Below, piece by piece: positions 1 to 8,354 of a stretch of 10,265 nt of DNA. Both the position numbers and the translations under genes were made by a program. Location: the NCBI GenBank assembly GCA_020349865.1, contig CP070700.1, positions 3,618,902 through 3,629,166 on the forward strand, in the 5' to 3' direction. The stretch comes from Desulfobacteraceae bacterium. Its GTDB lineage: Bacteria; Desulfobacterota; DSM-4660; Desulfatiglandales; Desulfatiglandaceae. The notes under the pieces are model-generated. The model was not told the DNA's origin. It searched no databases and saw nothing but the letters and a program-made list of their open reading frames with translations. How positions within the stretch are numbered: the stretch's first letter is position 1; every line of letters starts with the position of its first letter.

Positions 1-3000
1 TTCCCTGGTAATTATTTTTGTGATGAGTGTGGCCATAAACTAAGTCTTCCGACTGAAGCTCCACCAACAGAACTCTCCTTTGATGAAAAACTTTCCAAGA
101 TCCAACGTTACCTCCCTAAGGGCCTAACCGAGAAGATCCTTTCCCAAAGGGATAGAATCGAGGGAGAACGTAAGCAGGTCACGGTAATGTTCTGTGACAT
201 GGAAGGGTTTACCCACCTTTCTGAAAGACTCGGCCCTGAGGAAGCTTACACTATCATGGATCAGGTTTATGAGATCCTGATTCACAAAGTCCACGATTAT
301 GAAGGCACGGTCAATGAGTTTACCGGTGACGGGATCATGGCGCTTTTTGGTGCGCCTATTGCACTGGAAGATGCACCCCAGCGGGCCATCCGATCCGCCT
401 ATGCCATCCATAGAGAGATATCTCAGTTCAGCGACAAAGTGACGCAAAAGAAACAGGATATACCTCGCTTTAGAATGCGGATCGGCGTTCACACTGGCCC
501 TGTGGTGGTGGGCGCTTTGGGTAACGATCTCAGGGTGGAGTTTAAGGCAGTCGGTGACACGGTCAATCTGGCTTCCCGGATGGAGGGGTTGGCAGAGCCG
601 GGCAGCACTTATGTTTCGAAAGATACCTTTCGGCTTACAGAGGGTCTTTTTCGATATGAGGCTCTGGGTGAATATGCAGTCAAAGGTAAAGCAGACGCAG
701 TCAAAGCGTATCGTGTCATTGCCCCCAGCACCAGTAGAACTCGATTTGATGTCAGTGCCGAAAGGGGGTTGACGCCATTTGTCGGAAGGGAGAGAGAGCT
801 CGAGCTTTTGTTGGATGGATTTGAACGTGCCAAGGCAGGTCGAGGCCAGGCAATATCAATTATGGCGGAAGCAGGAGTTGGCAAATCAAGGCTTTTGTAT
901 GAGTTCAGAAAAGCGGTGTCCAATGAAGATGTGACCTTTCAGGAGGGTAAATGTCTTTCTTACAGTCGTGGTGTGGCCTATCAACCGGTAATAGACATCG
1001 TGAAAGCAAACTTTGATATTGTCGAGGGCGATGGTGATCTTGAGATCAGGCAAAAGCTCAACCGGGGCCTGAAGATATTGGGTGCTGATGAAGCTTCGAC
1101 GCTGCCGTATCTTATGGAGTTATTATCGGTCACGGACAGCGGTATCGACACAATCACCTTAAGTCCTGAAGCGAGGAAGGATCGAATCATCGAATCCTTA
1201 AATCGAATGACCCTTAAAGCTTCGGAGATTCGGCCCCTGATCATGGCAGTTGAAGACCTTCATTGGATCGATAGGAGTTCTGAGGATGTATTTAAATATC
1301 TTTTAGATAGCATTACCGGGGCAAGGGTATTTTTAATACTTACCTATCGGCCTGAGTTTGTACAGATTTGGGGTACAAAATCATATCACAGCCAGGTGAA
1401 TCTGAATCGGCTTTCAAATCGGGAAAGTCTTGCAATGGTTGCCTATCTATTGGGCACCAAAGATATCGACAGGGAACTTGAAGAATTGATACTTGAAAAG
1501 ACAGAAGGAGTTCCCTTTTTTATCGAAGAGTTTATAAAATCCCTCAAAGACTTAAAGATCATCGAAAAAAAGAATAATGCATACCATTTGGCAAAAGAAG
1601 TTCAGGAAGTGACAATCCCTTCCACGATTCAGGATGTGATCATGGCCCGGGTAGACACGTTGCCTATGGCTGCCAAAGAAGTACTTCAAACCGGATCGGT
1701 TATTGAAAGGGAGTTTAGCTATGAATTAATCAAGACAGTGTTGGGTCAATCAGAGCAGGAACTACTGTCTCGACTATCGGTGTTGAAAGATGCAGAGCTT
1801 CTCTATGAAAGGGGCATCTATCCAGAAACCAGCTTGATTTTCAAACATGCTTTAACACAAGAAGTGGTTTACGATTCGATATTAACTCAAAAGAAAAAGG
1901 AACTTCATAACAAAATCGGTCAATCCATTGAGGATCTATACCAAGATAATCTTAACGAATACTATGGGGTGTTAGCCGAGCATTTTATCAACAGTGAAAA
2001 TTTTGAGAATGGGGCTGAATATTGCAAATTGGCTGGGAGGAAAGCTGAGAAAGCGGGATCTCTGAATGATTCGACAATTTATGGGGAAAAACAAATTATC
2101 TGTCTTGAGAGATTGCCGCAAACAGAGGAGGTTGAGAAGAGTTTAATCGATGCCCGGACGACGCTTGGCCTTTATTACTCCCAGATGGCCCAGATTATTA
2201 AAGCTAAAGCGGCTGTTGATCCGATAGTAGATCTGGCAATAAAGCAAAATTATAAAAAAAGGATTTCGCAGATAAATACCATAATCGGTATGTATCATTA
2301 TATGGTTGAGGAGAATATCACAACAGCATTCGAAACTCTGGAGAAAGCATTGAAGATCGGAGAGGAGTTAAATGACATACTCTCTTTGGTCTTGATTAAG
2401 ACTTACTTGGGTATAGGTTTCTGGTACACTTGTGAATTTGCGAAAGCACTCCATTATTTCACAAAAGCATTAGAAATTAATGTTTCGGCAAATGCCCTTT
2501 GGGGGATATCATCGTTAAAGGCTTGGATAGCAGAGGTTATTATTACTCAAGGAAAGATTGATCTTGGTTATGACACAAGCCATGAGTCATTAAGGATTGC
2601 TGATGAAAGTGGTGATCAATATTCAAAGGGGTGTGCATATACTGCCCATGGTTGGTCTTATTATTTTAGAGGATATTTTAAAAAAGCAGAAGAATACCTC
2701 ATAAGGGGTGTCGATATTACAGAAGGGATAAATCAGTTAAAATGGGCTGCTGATGCAGGTTTTGGATTGGGAATGACTTACTTTGAGATGGAAGAATATA
2801 AACTATCTCAGAAGCAGTATGAAAGCGTAATTTCTATATATCTACGTGGGAGTGTGTTCCCATCTTTTGTCAATTTGTTTAAAATTGCTTCAGCCCTGTC
2901 AAAAATGATGAACAATGAGATTGATGTCAGCAAAAATGAAATATTTAGATGCTATCAGGATAGTAAAATAAAATTGGCTAAAGTATGGATGCTGAGTTTT

Positions 3001-3261
3001 ATCACTGAGATTCTGCTAAACATGGACGATCAACAATCATTTGAAGCGGAGGATTGGATCAAGAGAGCCATCGAAGCGCACAATCAATACAGCATGATGT
3101 GGCATTTAGCCAAAGATTATGCGCTGTATGCGGAATTGTTTAAACGAAAAGGCGATCTGTCGAAAGCCAGAGCACACTTTAGCAAGGCAATTAATATCTT
3201 CAAAGAATGCAGTGCTGATGGATGGGTGGAAAAATATGAAATGAAACGGGCAGCGCTTTAA
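1..3261 (+). CDS. Class III nucleotide cyclase / AAA ATPase / TPR protein, copy 1 (5' partial)
   Basis: The frame is open from base 1, so the gene starts outside the window; against copy 2 about 35 residues are missing. From the first visible codon, residues 7-10 are the last CxxC of a zinc ribbon. A cyclase domain follows (about 57-240) with metal-binding Asp66 and Asp110 and transition-state Asn189 and Arg193. The ATPase has a Walker A AEAGVGKS at 289-296 and a Walker B ending in Glu418-Asp419. A helical TPR-like region runs from about 600 to the end. No signal peptide or membrane helix is visible, so it is probably cytosolic. By family, such proteins make a cyclic nucleotide under control of the ATPase/TPR sensor. 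Glu106 and Lys182 occupy the purine-recognition sites, so ATP or GTP preference cannot be assigned. A methionine at 187 is the first ATG in frame but lies inside the cyclase domain and is not the true start. Confidence 0.9.
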   Translation, partial: FPGNYFCDECGHKLSLPTEAPPTELSFDEKLSKIQRYLPKGLTEKILSQRDRIEGERKQVTVMFCDMEGFTHLSERLGPEEAYTIMDQVYEILIHKVHDYEGTVNEFTGDGIMALFGAPIALEDAPQRAIRSAYAIHREISQFSDKVTQKKQDIPRFRMRIGVHTGPVVVGALGNDLRVEFKAVGDTVNLASRMEGLAEPGSTYVSKDTFRLTEGLFRYEALGEYAVKGKADAVKAYRVIAPSTSRTRFDVSAERGLTPFVGRERELELLLDGFERAKAGRGQAISIMAEAGVGKSRLLYEFRKAVSNEDVTFQEGKCLSYSRGVAYQPVIDIVKANFDIVEGDGDLEIRQKLNRGLKILGADEASTLPYLMELLSVTDSGIDTITLSPEARKDRIIESLNRMTLKASEIRPLIMAVEDLHWIDRSSEDVFKYLLDSITGARVFLILTYRPEFVQIWGTKSYHSQVNLNRLSNRESLAMVAYLLGTKDIDRELEELILEKTEGVPFFIEEFIKSLKDLKIIEKKNNAYHLAKEVQEVTIPSTIQDVIMARVDTLPMAAKEVLQTGSVIEREFSYELIKTVLGQSEQELLSRLSVLKDAELLYERGIYPETSLIFKHALTQEVVYDSILTQKKKELHNKIGQSIEDLYQDNLNEYYGVLAEHFINSENFENGAEYCKLAGRKAEKAGSLNDSTIYGEKQIICLERLPQTEEVEKSLIDARTTLGLYYSQMAQIIKAKAAVDPIVDLAIKQNYKKRISQINTIIGMYHYMVEENITTAFETLEKALKIGEELNDILSLVLIKTYLGIGFWYTCEFAKALHYFTKALEINVSANALWGISSLKAWIAEVIITQGKIDLGYDTSHESLRIADESGDQYSKGCAYTAHGWSYYFRGYFKKAEEYLIRGVDITEGINQLKWAADAGFGLGMTYFEMEEYKLSQKQYESVISIYLRGSVFPSFVNLFKIASALSKMMNNEIDVSKNEIFRCYQDSKIKLAKVWMLSFITEILLNMDDQQSFEAEDWIKRAIEAHNQYSMMWHLAKDYALYAELFKRKGDLSKARAHFSKAINIFKECSADGWVEKYEMKRAAL

Positions 3262-3292
3262 ATTAGAAATTATATTCTATACATCGGAATTG

Positions 3293-3323
3293 ACTAAGTT
3301 CAAGTAGCATGGTGAACTTTAGT
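3293..3323. repeat. Imperfect inverted repeat downstream of cyclase copy 1
   Basis: ACTAAGTTCA (3293-3302) pairs with TGAACTTTAGT (3313-3323) with a single extra T, leaving a 10-nt loop. It lies in the 170-nt gap between cyclase copy 1 and the ABM-like gene. No clean T-run follows, so a rho-independent terminator is not supported. A TTGACT at 3290-3295 overlaps the left arm, but no convincing -10 box is placed 17 bp away. It could be an operator or a weak transcript end. Confidence 0.4.
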
Positions 3324-3431
3324 TGGCCTTTGTTATCAACGTTCAACATGGAGCGACGTTTATATGACAGACTAGGGGATAGTCGAACATCTGTTTATCC
3401 GATCGGTAAACCGTAAAGGAGGTCACAAACC

Positions 3432-3722
3432 ATGTGGGTGAGACTAATTGAGGCTAAAATTCAACTTGACAAAATGGATGAGATGAGGAGAATCTACAAT
3501 GAAGAGATTGTGCCTGTAGTAAAGGCCCAGAAGGGAAACATAGATATCTTCCTGATGAAATCGGCAGATAGGGAAGGGCAGATTATCTCTTTTACTTCCT
3601 GGGAAAATAAAAACGCCGGCGATGCATATGAGGAAAGCAAAACGTATGCCAAGATGTTTAACAAGCTGAGGCATACTTTTGATGGTGCGCCGACGCTGTG
3701 GTCATACGAGGTTATGAAGTAG
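3432..3722 (+). CDS. ABM-like dimeric alpha/beta-barrel small protein
   Basis: This 96-residue protein has the length and pattern of the antibiotic biosynthesis monooxygenase (ABM) / dimeric alpha-beta barrel superfamily. It has an opening beta strand (WVRLIEAKI), a helix with EMRRIYNEEIVPVVK, a GNIDIFLMKS strand, an IISFTSWEN strand, and a second helix around ESKTYAKMFNKL. Members are small cytosolic proteins that may oxidise or degrade small aromatic or haem-like substrates, or only bind ligands; nothing here fixes a substrate. The ATG is set by a near-perfect AAAGGAGGT at 3415-3423, 8 nt upstream. Its TAG stop overlaps the ribosome binding site of cyclase copy 2, which argues for co-transcription and translational coupling. 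A ligand-binding partner for the cyclase is possible but is inference. Confidence 0.75.
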   Translation: MWVRLIEAKIQLDKMDEMRRIYNEEIVPVVKAQKGNIDIFLMKSADREGQIISFTSWENKNAGDAYEESKTYAKMFNKLRHTFDGAPTLWSYEVMK

Positions 3723-3725
3723 GAG
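3721..3725 (+). promoter_or_regulatory. Ribosome binding site fixing a GTG start
   Basis: AGGAG shares its first two bases with the TAG stop of the ABM-like gene and lies 6 nt before GTG at 3732. This supports GTG as the start of cyclase copy 2, because the codons right after it encode the first CxxC of the zinc ribbon. Confidence 0.7.
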
Positions 3726-3731
3726 AAAACA

Positions 3732-6700
3732 GTGAAATGCCTAAAATGCCAGTTTGTTAATCGTGAAGGGGCTAAATTTTGTCTTAAATGCGGTGAGAAG
3801 CTGGAAATTAAATGTTCTAAATGTGGTAAACATTTACCCGTTGAGGCAATTTTCTGTGATGCCTGTGGCCACAAACTAAGTCTTCCCTCCGAAGCCCCGC
3901 CCAAAGACCTCTCCTTTGATGAAAAACTCACAAAAATTCAACGTTATCTTCCTAAAGGCCTTACGGAGAAGATCCTATCTCAGAAGGAAAAAATCGAAGG
4001 GGAACGGAAGCAGGTCACGGTGATGTTCTGTGACCTGGAAGGGTTCACCCAGTTTTCGCAAAGAATTGGTCCTGAGGAAGCTTACGCTGTCATGGATCAG
4101 GTCTATGAGATCCTGATTCACAAAGTCCACCATTATGAGGGTACCGTCAATGAGTTTACGGGCGACGGGATTATGGCTCTTTTTGGAGCACCTATTGCCT
4201 TAGAAGATGCTCCGCAAAGGGCGATTCATGCCGCGCATGCGATTCATCGTGAGATGGCAAAGTTCAGCGTTGGACTCAAGCAGAAGAAAAAGATAGCATC
4301 TGCTCTTAAAATGCGAATCGGTATTCATACCGGTCCCGTGGTGGTAGGTACTTTAGGCAATGATTTGCGGGTAGAGTTCAAGGCGGTCGGGGATACCGTG
4401 AATATGGCATCCAGAGTGGAAAATCTCGCCGAATCTGGAACAACTTATGTTACCGAAGCGACTTTCAAATTAACCGAGGGTCTTTTTCGATTTGAAGCTC
4501 TGGGAAAAAGAGATGTTAAAGGAAAGATAGAAGCTGTTGGGGTTTACAGGGCAATTGCACCCAGCACGAGAAGGACAAGGTTTGATGTCAGTACCGATCG
4601 GGGTCTAACGCCATTTGTAGGAAGGGAGCGCGAGTTAGAGCTCTTGCTCGATGGTTTTGAGCGAGCAAAGCTCGGTAGGGGACAGGCTTTTTCAATTGTT
4701 GCTGAAGCAGGAGTTGGTAAATCCCGGCTTTTATATGAGTTTAGAAAGGCTGTGGCTCACCAGGATGTCACGTTTTTAGAAGGAAGGTGTCTTTCTTACA
4801 GCAAGGGCGTCGCGTATCATTTGCAGACAGACATCCTAAAAGCAAATTTCAATATTATAGAGAGTGACAGGGATTCAGAAATCAGGGCGAAAGTTATCAA
4901 AGGATTAAAAATACTGAAAGCCGATGAACCTTCAACTTTGCCTTATCTTCTGGAGATTTTAGGCGTAAAAGACAGCGGCATCGACCAGATTCTCATAAGC
5001 CCTGAGGCCAGGAAAGACCGCATCATCGAGGCATTGAAGCGCATTGTTTATAAAGGATCTGAAATTCGAACGCTAATTCTGGCCTATGAAGACCTGCATT
5101 GGATGGATAAAAGTTCAGAAGATGTGTTGAAAAATTCATTGGATTATATACCCGGGGGAAGGGTATTATTTATATTCACCTATCGCCCCGAATTTGTGCC
5201 TTCCTGGGGCGGTAAATCCTACCATAACCAATTAACCTTGAACCGGCTTTCGAATCGAGAAAGCCTTGCCATGGTAGCTTATCTGCTCGGCACCGACTCG
5301 CTTGATGAAGATCTTGAAAACCTGATTTTGGAGAAGGCTGAAGGGATTCCCTTTTTCATTGAGGAGTTTGTCAGGTCTCTAAACGATCTCAAACTTTTAG
5401 AGGAAAAGGGCGGAAAATATTGGCTGGCCAAAGATTATCAAGATGTGACCATTCCTTCTACCATCCAGGATGTCATCATGGCCAGAGTGGATTCGCTGCC
5501 CGAAAATGCCAAAGATGTCCTGCAGACAGGCTCAGTAATTGAAAGAGAGTTCGACTATCGGTTGATAAAGCGAGTGACTGACCTTCCAGAACAAGAATTG
5601 TTGTCCAGTCTGTCGATTTTAAAGGAAGCTGAGCTTATCTACGAACGGGGCATATATCCGGAAACCACCTATATCTTCAAACATGCCCTTACCCGGGAGG
5701 TGGTTTATGATTCCTTATTAACCAAACGAAAGAAAAAGCTTCATGAAAAGATAGGCAATGCAATCGAGGATTTGAACAAAGAGAATATTGGCGAGTTTTA
5801 TGGGGTTCTCGCCGGACATTTTATTGAAAGTTGGAATTATGAAAGGGGAGCTGAGTACTGCCAATTGTCAGGTAAAAAGGCCGTCAAAGCGGGTTCATAT
5901 AGAGATGCGATCGAGTATGCCAAGAAAAGAGTCTTATGTCTCGAGCGATTACCAAAAACAGATGCGACTCAGAGGAAAATCATTGACGCCAGAACGGTTC
6001 TTGCAGGTTATTATATGAGTTTGAGTCGCCTTGTGGATGCAAAAGAGGCTGTTACCCCAATAGTTGATTTGGCTTTAGCGCTCAATCATCAAAGAAGGCT
6101 TCCAGGGATTCATGTTGCCATTGGGCTGTATAGTCTTTGGGGCGAAGAGGATAATTCGAAAGGATTTCGACAATTAAACGAGGTATTTAAGATCGCAGAG
6201 AAAGTGGATGATGAATTAGTCTTTTATATGCCTTTGTGGTTTGCGAATTATTATCTAGGAGCTACCCTGAGTTTTAATTGTGAATTTGAAGGAAGTCTTG
6301 AGTATCTTAAAAAATGCATGGATTTGAGTAAATTAGCAAATGATTTGGTTGGGATACCATTTGCGAAAGGTGTCATATGCCTTAACTATGTTTTTCAAGG
6401 AAAAATAGACGCTGCCTATAAAATAGGCGGAGAAGCGTTACAAGTGGCAAAAGAAATCGGTGGTATGTTTGTTAAAGGGATGGCCTATACCGCTTATGGG
6501 GTGTCTTGTTATTTTAAAGGGTTTTTTGATGAAGCGGAAAGTAAGCTTCTCAAAGGGTCAGATTATTGTGAAAAAACTACTCAGGCTGTCTGGGGACCCT
6601 GGGCACCTTTTTCATTGGGTCATATGTATTGTGATATGGGAAAATATGAAAGGGCAACGGGTTATTATCAAAAAGCAATTTCGATTCTGGAACCTGGTAG

Positions 6701-7112
6701 AATTTTACCCTCCTGGGTGAAAATGTTTGAAGTCGCGACAGCGAGGGCAAAGGCACTCAATAGAGATCAGGGCATCAATCTAAGTGAGCTATTCAAATAT
6801 TATAAGGATAATAAACACAAGGTTTTTGAAGGCTGGGCCGCGAGATATATTGGAGAGATTTTGTTGAATATTGATGACTCTCACATATCTGAGGCGGAGG
6901 ATTGGGTCAAGAAGGCTATCAAAGCCGACAAACGGAATCGCACAGTGTGGTCCTTAGGCGGTGATTATGCCCTTTACGCCGAACTGTTTAAACGAAAAGG
7001 TAATCTGCCAAAAGTCGGTGAGAACCTAAGTAAGGCAATCGAAATCTTCAAAGAATGCAGTGCTGATGGATGGGTAAAGAAATATGAAAAGGAACTGGCA
7101 GCAATTTCTTAA
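3732..7112 (+). CDS. Class III nucleotide cyclase / AAA ATPase / TPR protein, copy 2
   Basis: This 1,126-residue protein is complete and starts at GTG. Two zinc ribbons come first (Cys3, 6, 17, 20 and Cys28, 31, 42, 45), then a short helical linker. The cyclase domain (about 92-275) has metal ligands Asp101 and Asp145 and transition-state Asn224 and Arg228. The ATPase (about 295-560) has Walker A AEAGVGKS at 324-331, Walker B ending Glu453-Asp454, and a conserved YRPEF strand. The rest (about 640-1126) is TPR-like helical repeats. It resembles copy 1 closely through the cyclase and ATPase, diverges in the TPR part, then matches again in the last 45 or so residues. Family knowledge suggests signal-gated synthesis of a cyclic nucleotide in the cytosol. 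Glu141 and Lys217 replace the usual Lys and Asp/Thr that read the purine, so the product is uncertain. It is the middle gene of a likely three-gene operon. Confidence 0.92.
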   Translation: MKCLKCQFVNREGAKFCLKCGEKLEIKCSKCGKHLPVEAIFCDACGHKLSLPSEAPPKDLSFDEKLTKIQRYLPKGLTEKILSQKEKIEGERKQVTVMFCDLEGFTQFSQRIGPEEAYAVMDQVYEILIHKVHHYEGTVNEFTGDGIMALFGAPIALEDAPQRAIHAAHAIHREMAKFSVGLKQKKKIASALKMRIGIHTGPVVVGTLGNDLRVEFKAVGDTVNMASRVENLAESGTTYVTEATFKLTEGLFRFEALGKRDVKGKIEAVGVYRAIAPSTRRTRFDVSTDRGLTPFVGRERELELLLDGFERAKLGRGQAFSIVAEAGVGKSRLLYEFRKAVAHQDVTFLEGRCLSYSKGVAYHLQTDILKANFNIIESDRDSEIRAKVIKGLKILKADEPSTLPYLLEILGVKDSGIDQILISPEARKDRIIEALKRIVYKGSEIRTLILAYEDLHWMDKSSEDVLKNSLDYIPGGRVLFIFTYRPEFVPSWGGKSYHNQLTLNRLSNRESLAMVAYLLGTDSLDEDLENLILEKAEGIPFFIEEFVRSLNDLKLLEEKGGKYWLAKDYQDVTIPSTIQDVIMARVDSLPENAKDVLQTGSVIEREFDYRLIKRVTDLPEQELLSSLSILKEAELIYERGIYPETTYIFKHALTREVVYDSLLTKRKKKLHEKIGNAIEDLNKENIGEFYGVLAGHFIESWNYERGAEYCQLSGKKAVKAGSYRDAIEYAKKRVLCLERLPKTDATQRKIIDARTVLAGYYMSLSRLVDAKEAVTPIVDLALALNHQRRLPGIHVAIGLYSLWGEEDNSKGFRQLNEVFKIAEKVDDELVFYMPLWFANYYLGATLSFNCEFEGSLEYLKKCMDLSKLANDLVGIPFAKGVICLNYVFQGKIDAAYKIGGEALQVAKEIGGMFVKGMAYTAYGVSCYFKGFFDEAESKLLKGSDYCEKTTQAVWGPWAPFSLGHMYCDMGKYERATGYYQKAISILEPGRILPSWVKMFEVATARAKALNRDQGINLSELFKYYKDNKHKVFEGWAARYIGEILLNIDDSHISEAEDWVKKAIKADKRNRTVWSLGGDYALYAELFKRKGNLPKVGENLSKAIEIFKECSADGWVKKYEKELAAIS

Positions 7113-7138
7113 AAAGTTCAACGAAGAAGGAAAAAATC

Positions 7139-8047
7139 ATGCTTGAACAAAAAAAGCCTTTCAACTTCACTCGGACTCGATCAGATTTTATGAGTCAGGG
7201 CGTCAGGTGTGCAGCAGACCTGTATTTGCCAACCGCTGTTGACAAGCCACCCATCGTTATCATGGCACATGGATTGGGGGCTGAAAGAAGCTTCGCACTG
7301 CCTGCCTACGCCGAATATTTTGCGAACCAAGGGATGGCAGTACTTCTGTTTGATTACCGCTGCTTCGGCGATAGCGACGGCAAACCCAGACAACTGGTGC
7401 TCCCCACACATCATTTGCAGGATTGGCAGGCCGCTATGCGCCATGTCCAGTCAATACCGACTGTAGACACAGGCAGGATTGCGCTCTGGGGCAGTTCATA
7501 CAGCGGTGGTCACGTCATCGTTACAGCTGCAAAAGAACCGAGCATTGCAGCGCTTGTCAGCCAAGTACCAGCTGTCGATTCCTTGCAACACTTGCTTGGC
7601 AAGGGTTTGGGCTTTATTTTAAAGGTAACGGTTCACGGTATTTATGATGTGTTACGAATGGTGATAGGGCTTTCAGCACATTGCGTCCCGCTAATTGGCA
7701 AACCCAAAGAATTTGCCGTGCTGAATTCGCATGATGCTTACGACGGCTATATGTCACTGGTGCCGGAAGGCTCCACATGGGAGAATAAAGTACCTGCCAG
7801 GCTGGCTTTAACAGCGCCATACCGCCCAATCAAATCAGCCGCTAAAGTTTCCTGTCCTGCTCTTGTGGTTATTGCAGAAAATGATTCGATTATACCAGCA
7901 ACATTGCAGGAAGAAATGGCTGCCAAAATTTCCAAAGCCGAGGTTGTCAAATATCCCATTGGTCATTTCGATATCTATACTGGGGATAAATTCGAGGAAA
8001 CCGTCAGAACACAAGCAGCCTTTCTCAAGAAGCATTTATACGATTAA
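7139..8047 (+). CDS. Alpha/beta hydrolase family protein
   Basis: The 302-residue protein shows the full alpha/beta hydrolase layout. The oxyanion-hole HG is His44-Gly45 in IVIMAHGLG. The nucleophile elbow is GSSYSGG with Ser120 as nucleophile, the acid is Asp249 (ENDSIIP), and the catalytic histidine is His276 (GHFDIY). A lid-like insert lies between about 150 and 230. No signal peptide is seen, so it is probably a cytosolic esterase-like enzyme; the substrate cannot be told from sequence alone. The elbow has Ser where the classical GxSxG has its second Gly, a variant seen in this group of hydrolases. The ATG follows AAGGA (7127-7131) by 7 nt and lies 26 nt after cyclase copy 2, so it is likely in the same operon. 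Confidence 0.85.
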   Translation: MLEQKKPFNFTRTRSDFMSQGVRCAADLYLPTAVDKPPIVIMAHGLGAERSFALPAYAEYFANQGMAVLLFDYRCFGDSDGKPRQLVLPTHHLQDWQAAMRHVQSIPTVDTGRIALWGSSYSGGHVIVTAAKEPSIAALVSQVPAVDSLQHLLGKGLGFILKVTVHGIYDVLRMVIGLSAHCVPLIGKPKEFAVLNSHDAYDGYMSLVPEGSTWENKVPARLALTAPYRPIKSAAKVSCPALVVIAENDSIIPATLQEEMAAKISKAEVVKYPIGHFDIYTGDKFEETVRTQAAFLKKHLYD

Positions 8048-8090
8048 TGCAATAAAGTAATTGGGTTTGTCACGACTTTAAGTAATATGA

Positions 8091-8160
8091 GACCCACAAG
8101 GGGTCAGATCTTTAATTTTGACAAAATCGTTTAAAGATGCTGATTTTCATATCAAATCAG
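8091..8160. repeat. Cluster of three short hairpins
   Basis: Three perfect stems follow one another: GACCC/GGGTC (5 bp, loop 5), ATCTTTAA/TTAAAGAT (8 bp, 8108-8115 with 8131-8138, containing a nested ATTTT/AAAAT), and CTGATTT/AAATCAG (7 bp, loop 7). The GGGGTCAGATCTTTAATTTT stretch resembles the REP-type repeats that I associate with deltaproteobacterial genomes. That is recall, not a search result. One of the stems may end transcription of the hydrolase operon. Confidence 0.45.
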
Positions 8161-8165
8161 ATTGT

Positions 8166-8292
8166 AAAATTAGGGACGGGTATTGATATATTGATATGGT
8201 GAATGGAAACGTGTCTTCTTTTTACATTGGTAGATTGCAATGAAGGAATTACTCTTTATCAATCAATATATCAATACCCGTCCCCTAATTTT
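8166..8292. repeat. 127-bp imperfect palindrome, REP/MITE-like element
   Basis: The left arm (8166-8196) and right arm (8257-8292) are reverse complements over about 30 bases. Both begin AAAATTAGGG, then ACGGGTATTGATATATTGAT. The right arm has one extra G and a 4-base insertion near its inner end. The 60-nt centre carries a smaller hairpin, CATTG/CAATG (8225-8242). The inner arms contain TATTGATA twice in tandem. No transposase is present, so the element would be non-autonomous. A REP/BIME unit mobilised by a RAYT-type transposase elsewhere is the best guess; a MITE is the alternative. Confidence 0.65.
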
Positions 8293-8293
8293 C

Positions 8294-8335
8294 TATCTTA
8301 AAAATTTTTAAATAAAAGATTATGTATTTAAGATA
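8294..8335. repeat. Inverted repeat next to the DUF3795 ribosome binding site
   Basis: TATCTTAAA (8294-8302) and TTTAAGATA (8327-8335) form a perfect 9-bp inverted repeat ending 5 nt before the GAGGAGG ribosome binding site (8341-8347). The left arm overlaps a 14-bp perfect palindrome, TTAAAAATTTTTAA (8298-8311). It could be an operator or part of the promoter region. The bases are almost all A/T, so chance is a real possibility. Confidence 0.35.
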
Positions 8336-8354
8336 CGAATGAGGAGGCATACAT

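Larger units (their letters stand above)
8048..8354. other. 307-nt palindrome-rich intergenic region
   Basis: No gene is seen here. The gap is AT-rich and packed with inverted repeats: GACCC/GGGTC at 8091-8105, ATCTTTAA/TTAAAGAT at 8108-8138, CTGATTT/AAATCAG at 8140-8160, the 127-bp palindrome at 8166-8292, and TATCTTAAA/TTTAAGATA at 8294-8335. It separates the cyclase operon from the DUF3795 gene and probably contains the transcript end of the former and the promoter of the latter, though neither can be placed with confidence. Confidence 0.7.

Noticed and set aside
187..189. ATG at 187 as the start of cyclase copy 1
   Set aside because: The frame stays open to base 1, and the sequence before it matches the zinc ribbon and linker of copy 2, so the start lies outside the window.
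3324..3340. TTGGCC as the -24 half of a sigma-54 promoter
   Set aside because: The GC expected at the -12 position is absent at the required spacing.
3494..3931. A 145-codon antisense open frame across the ABM-like gene and the start of cyclase copy 2
   Set aside because: It lies opposite two well-supported genes, has no family resemblance, and is explained by their codon use.
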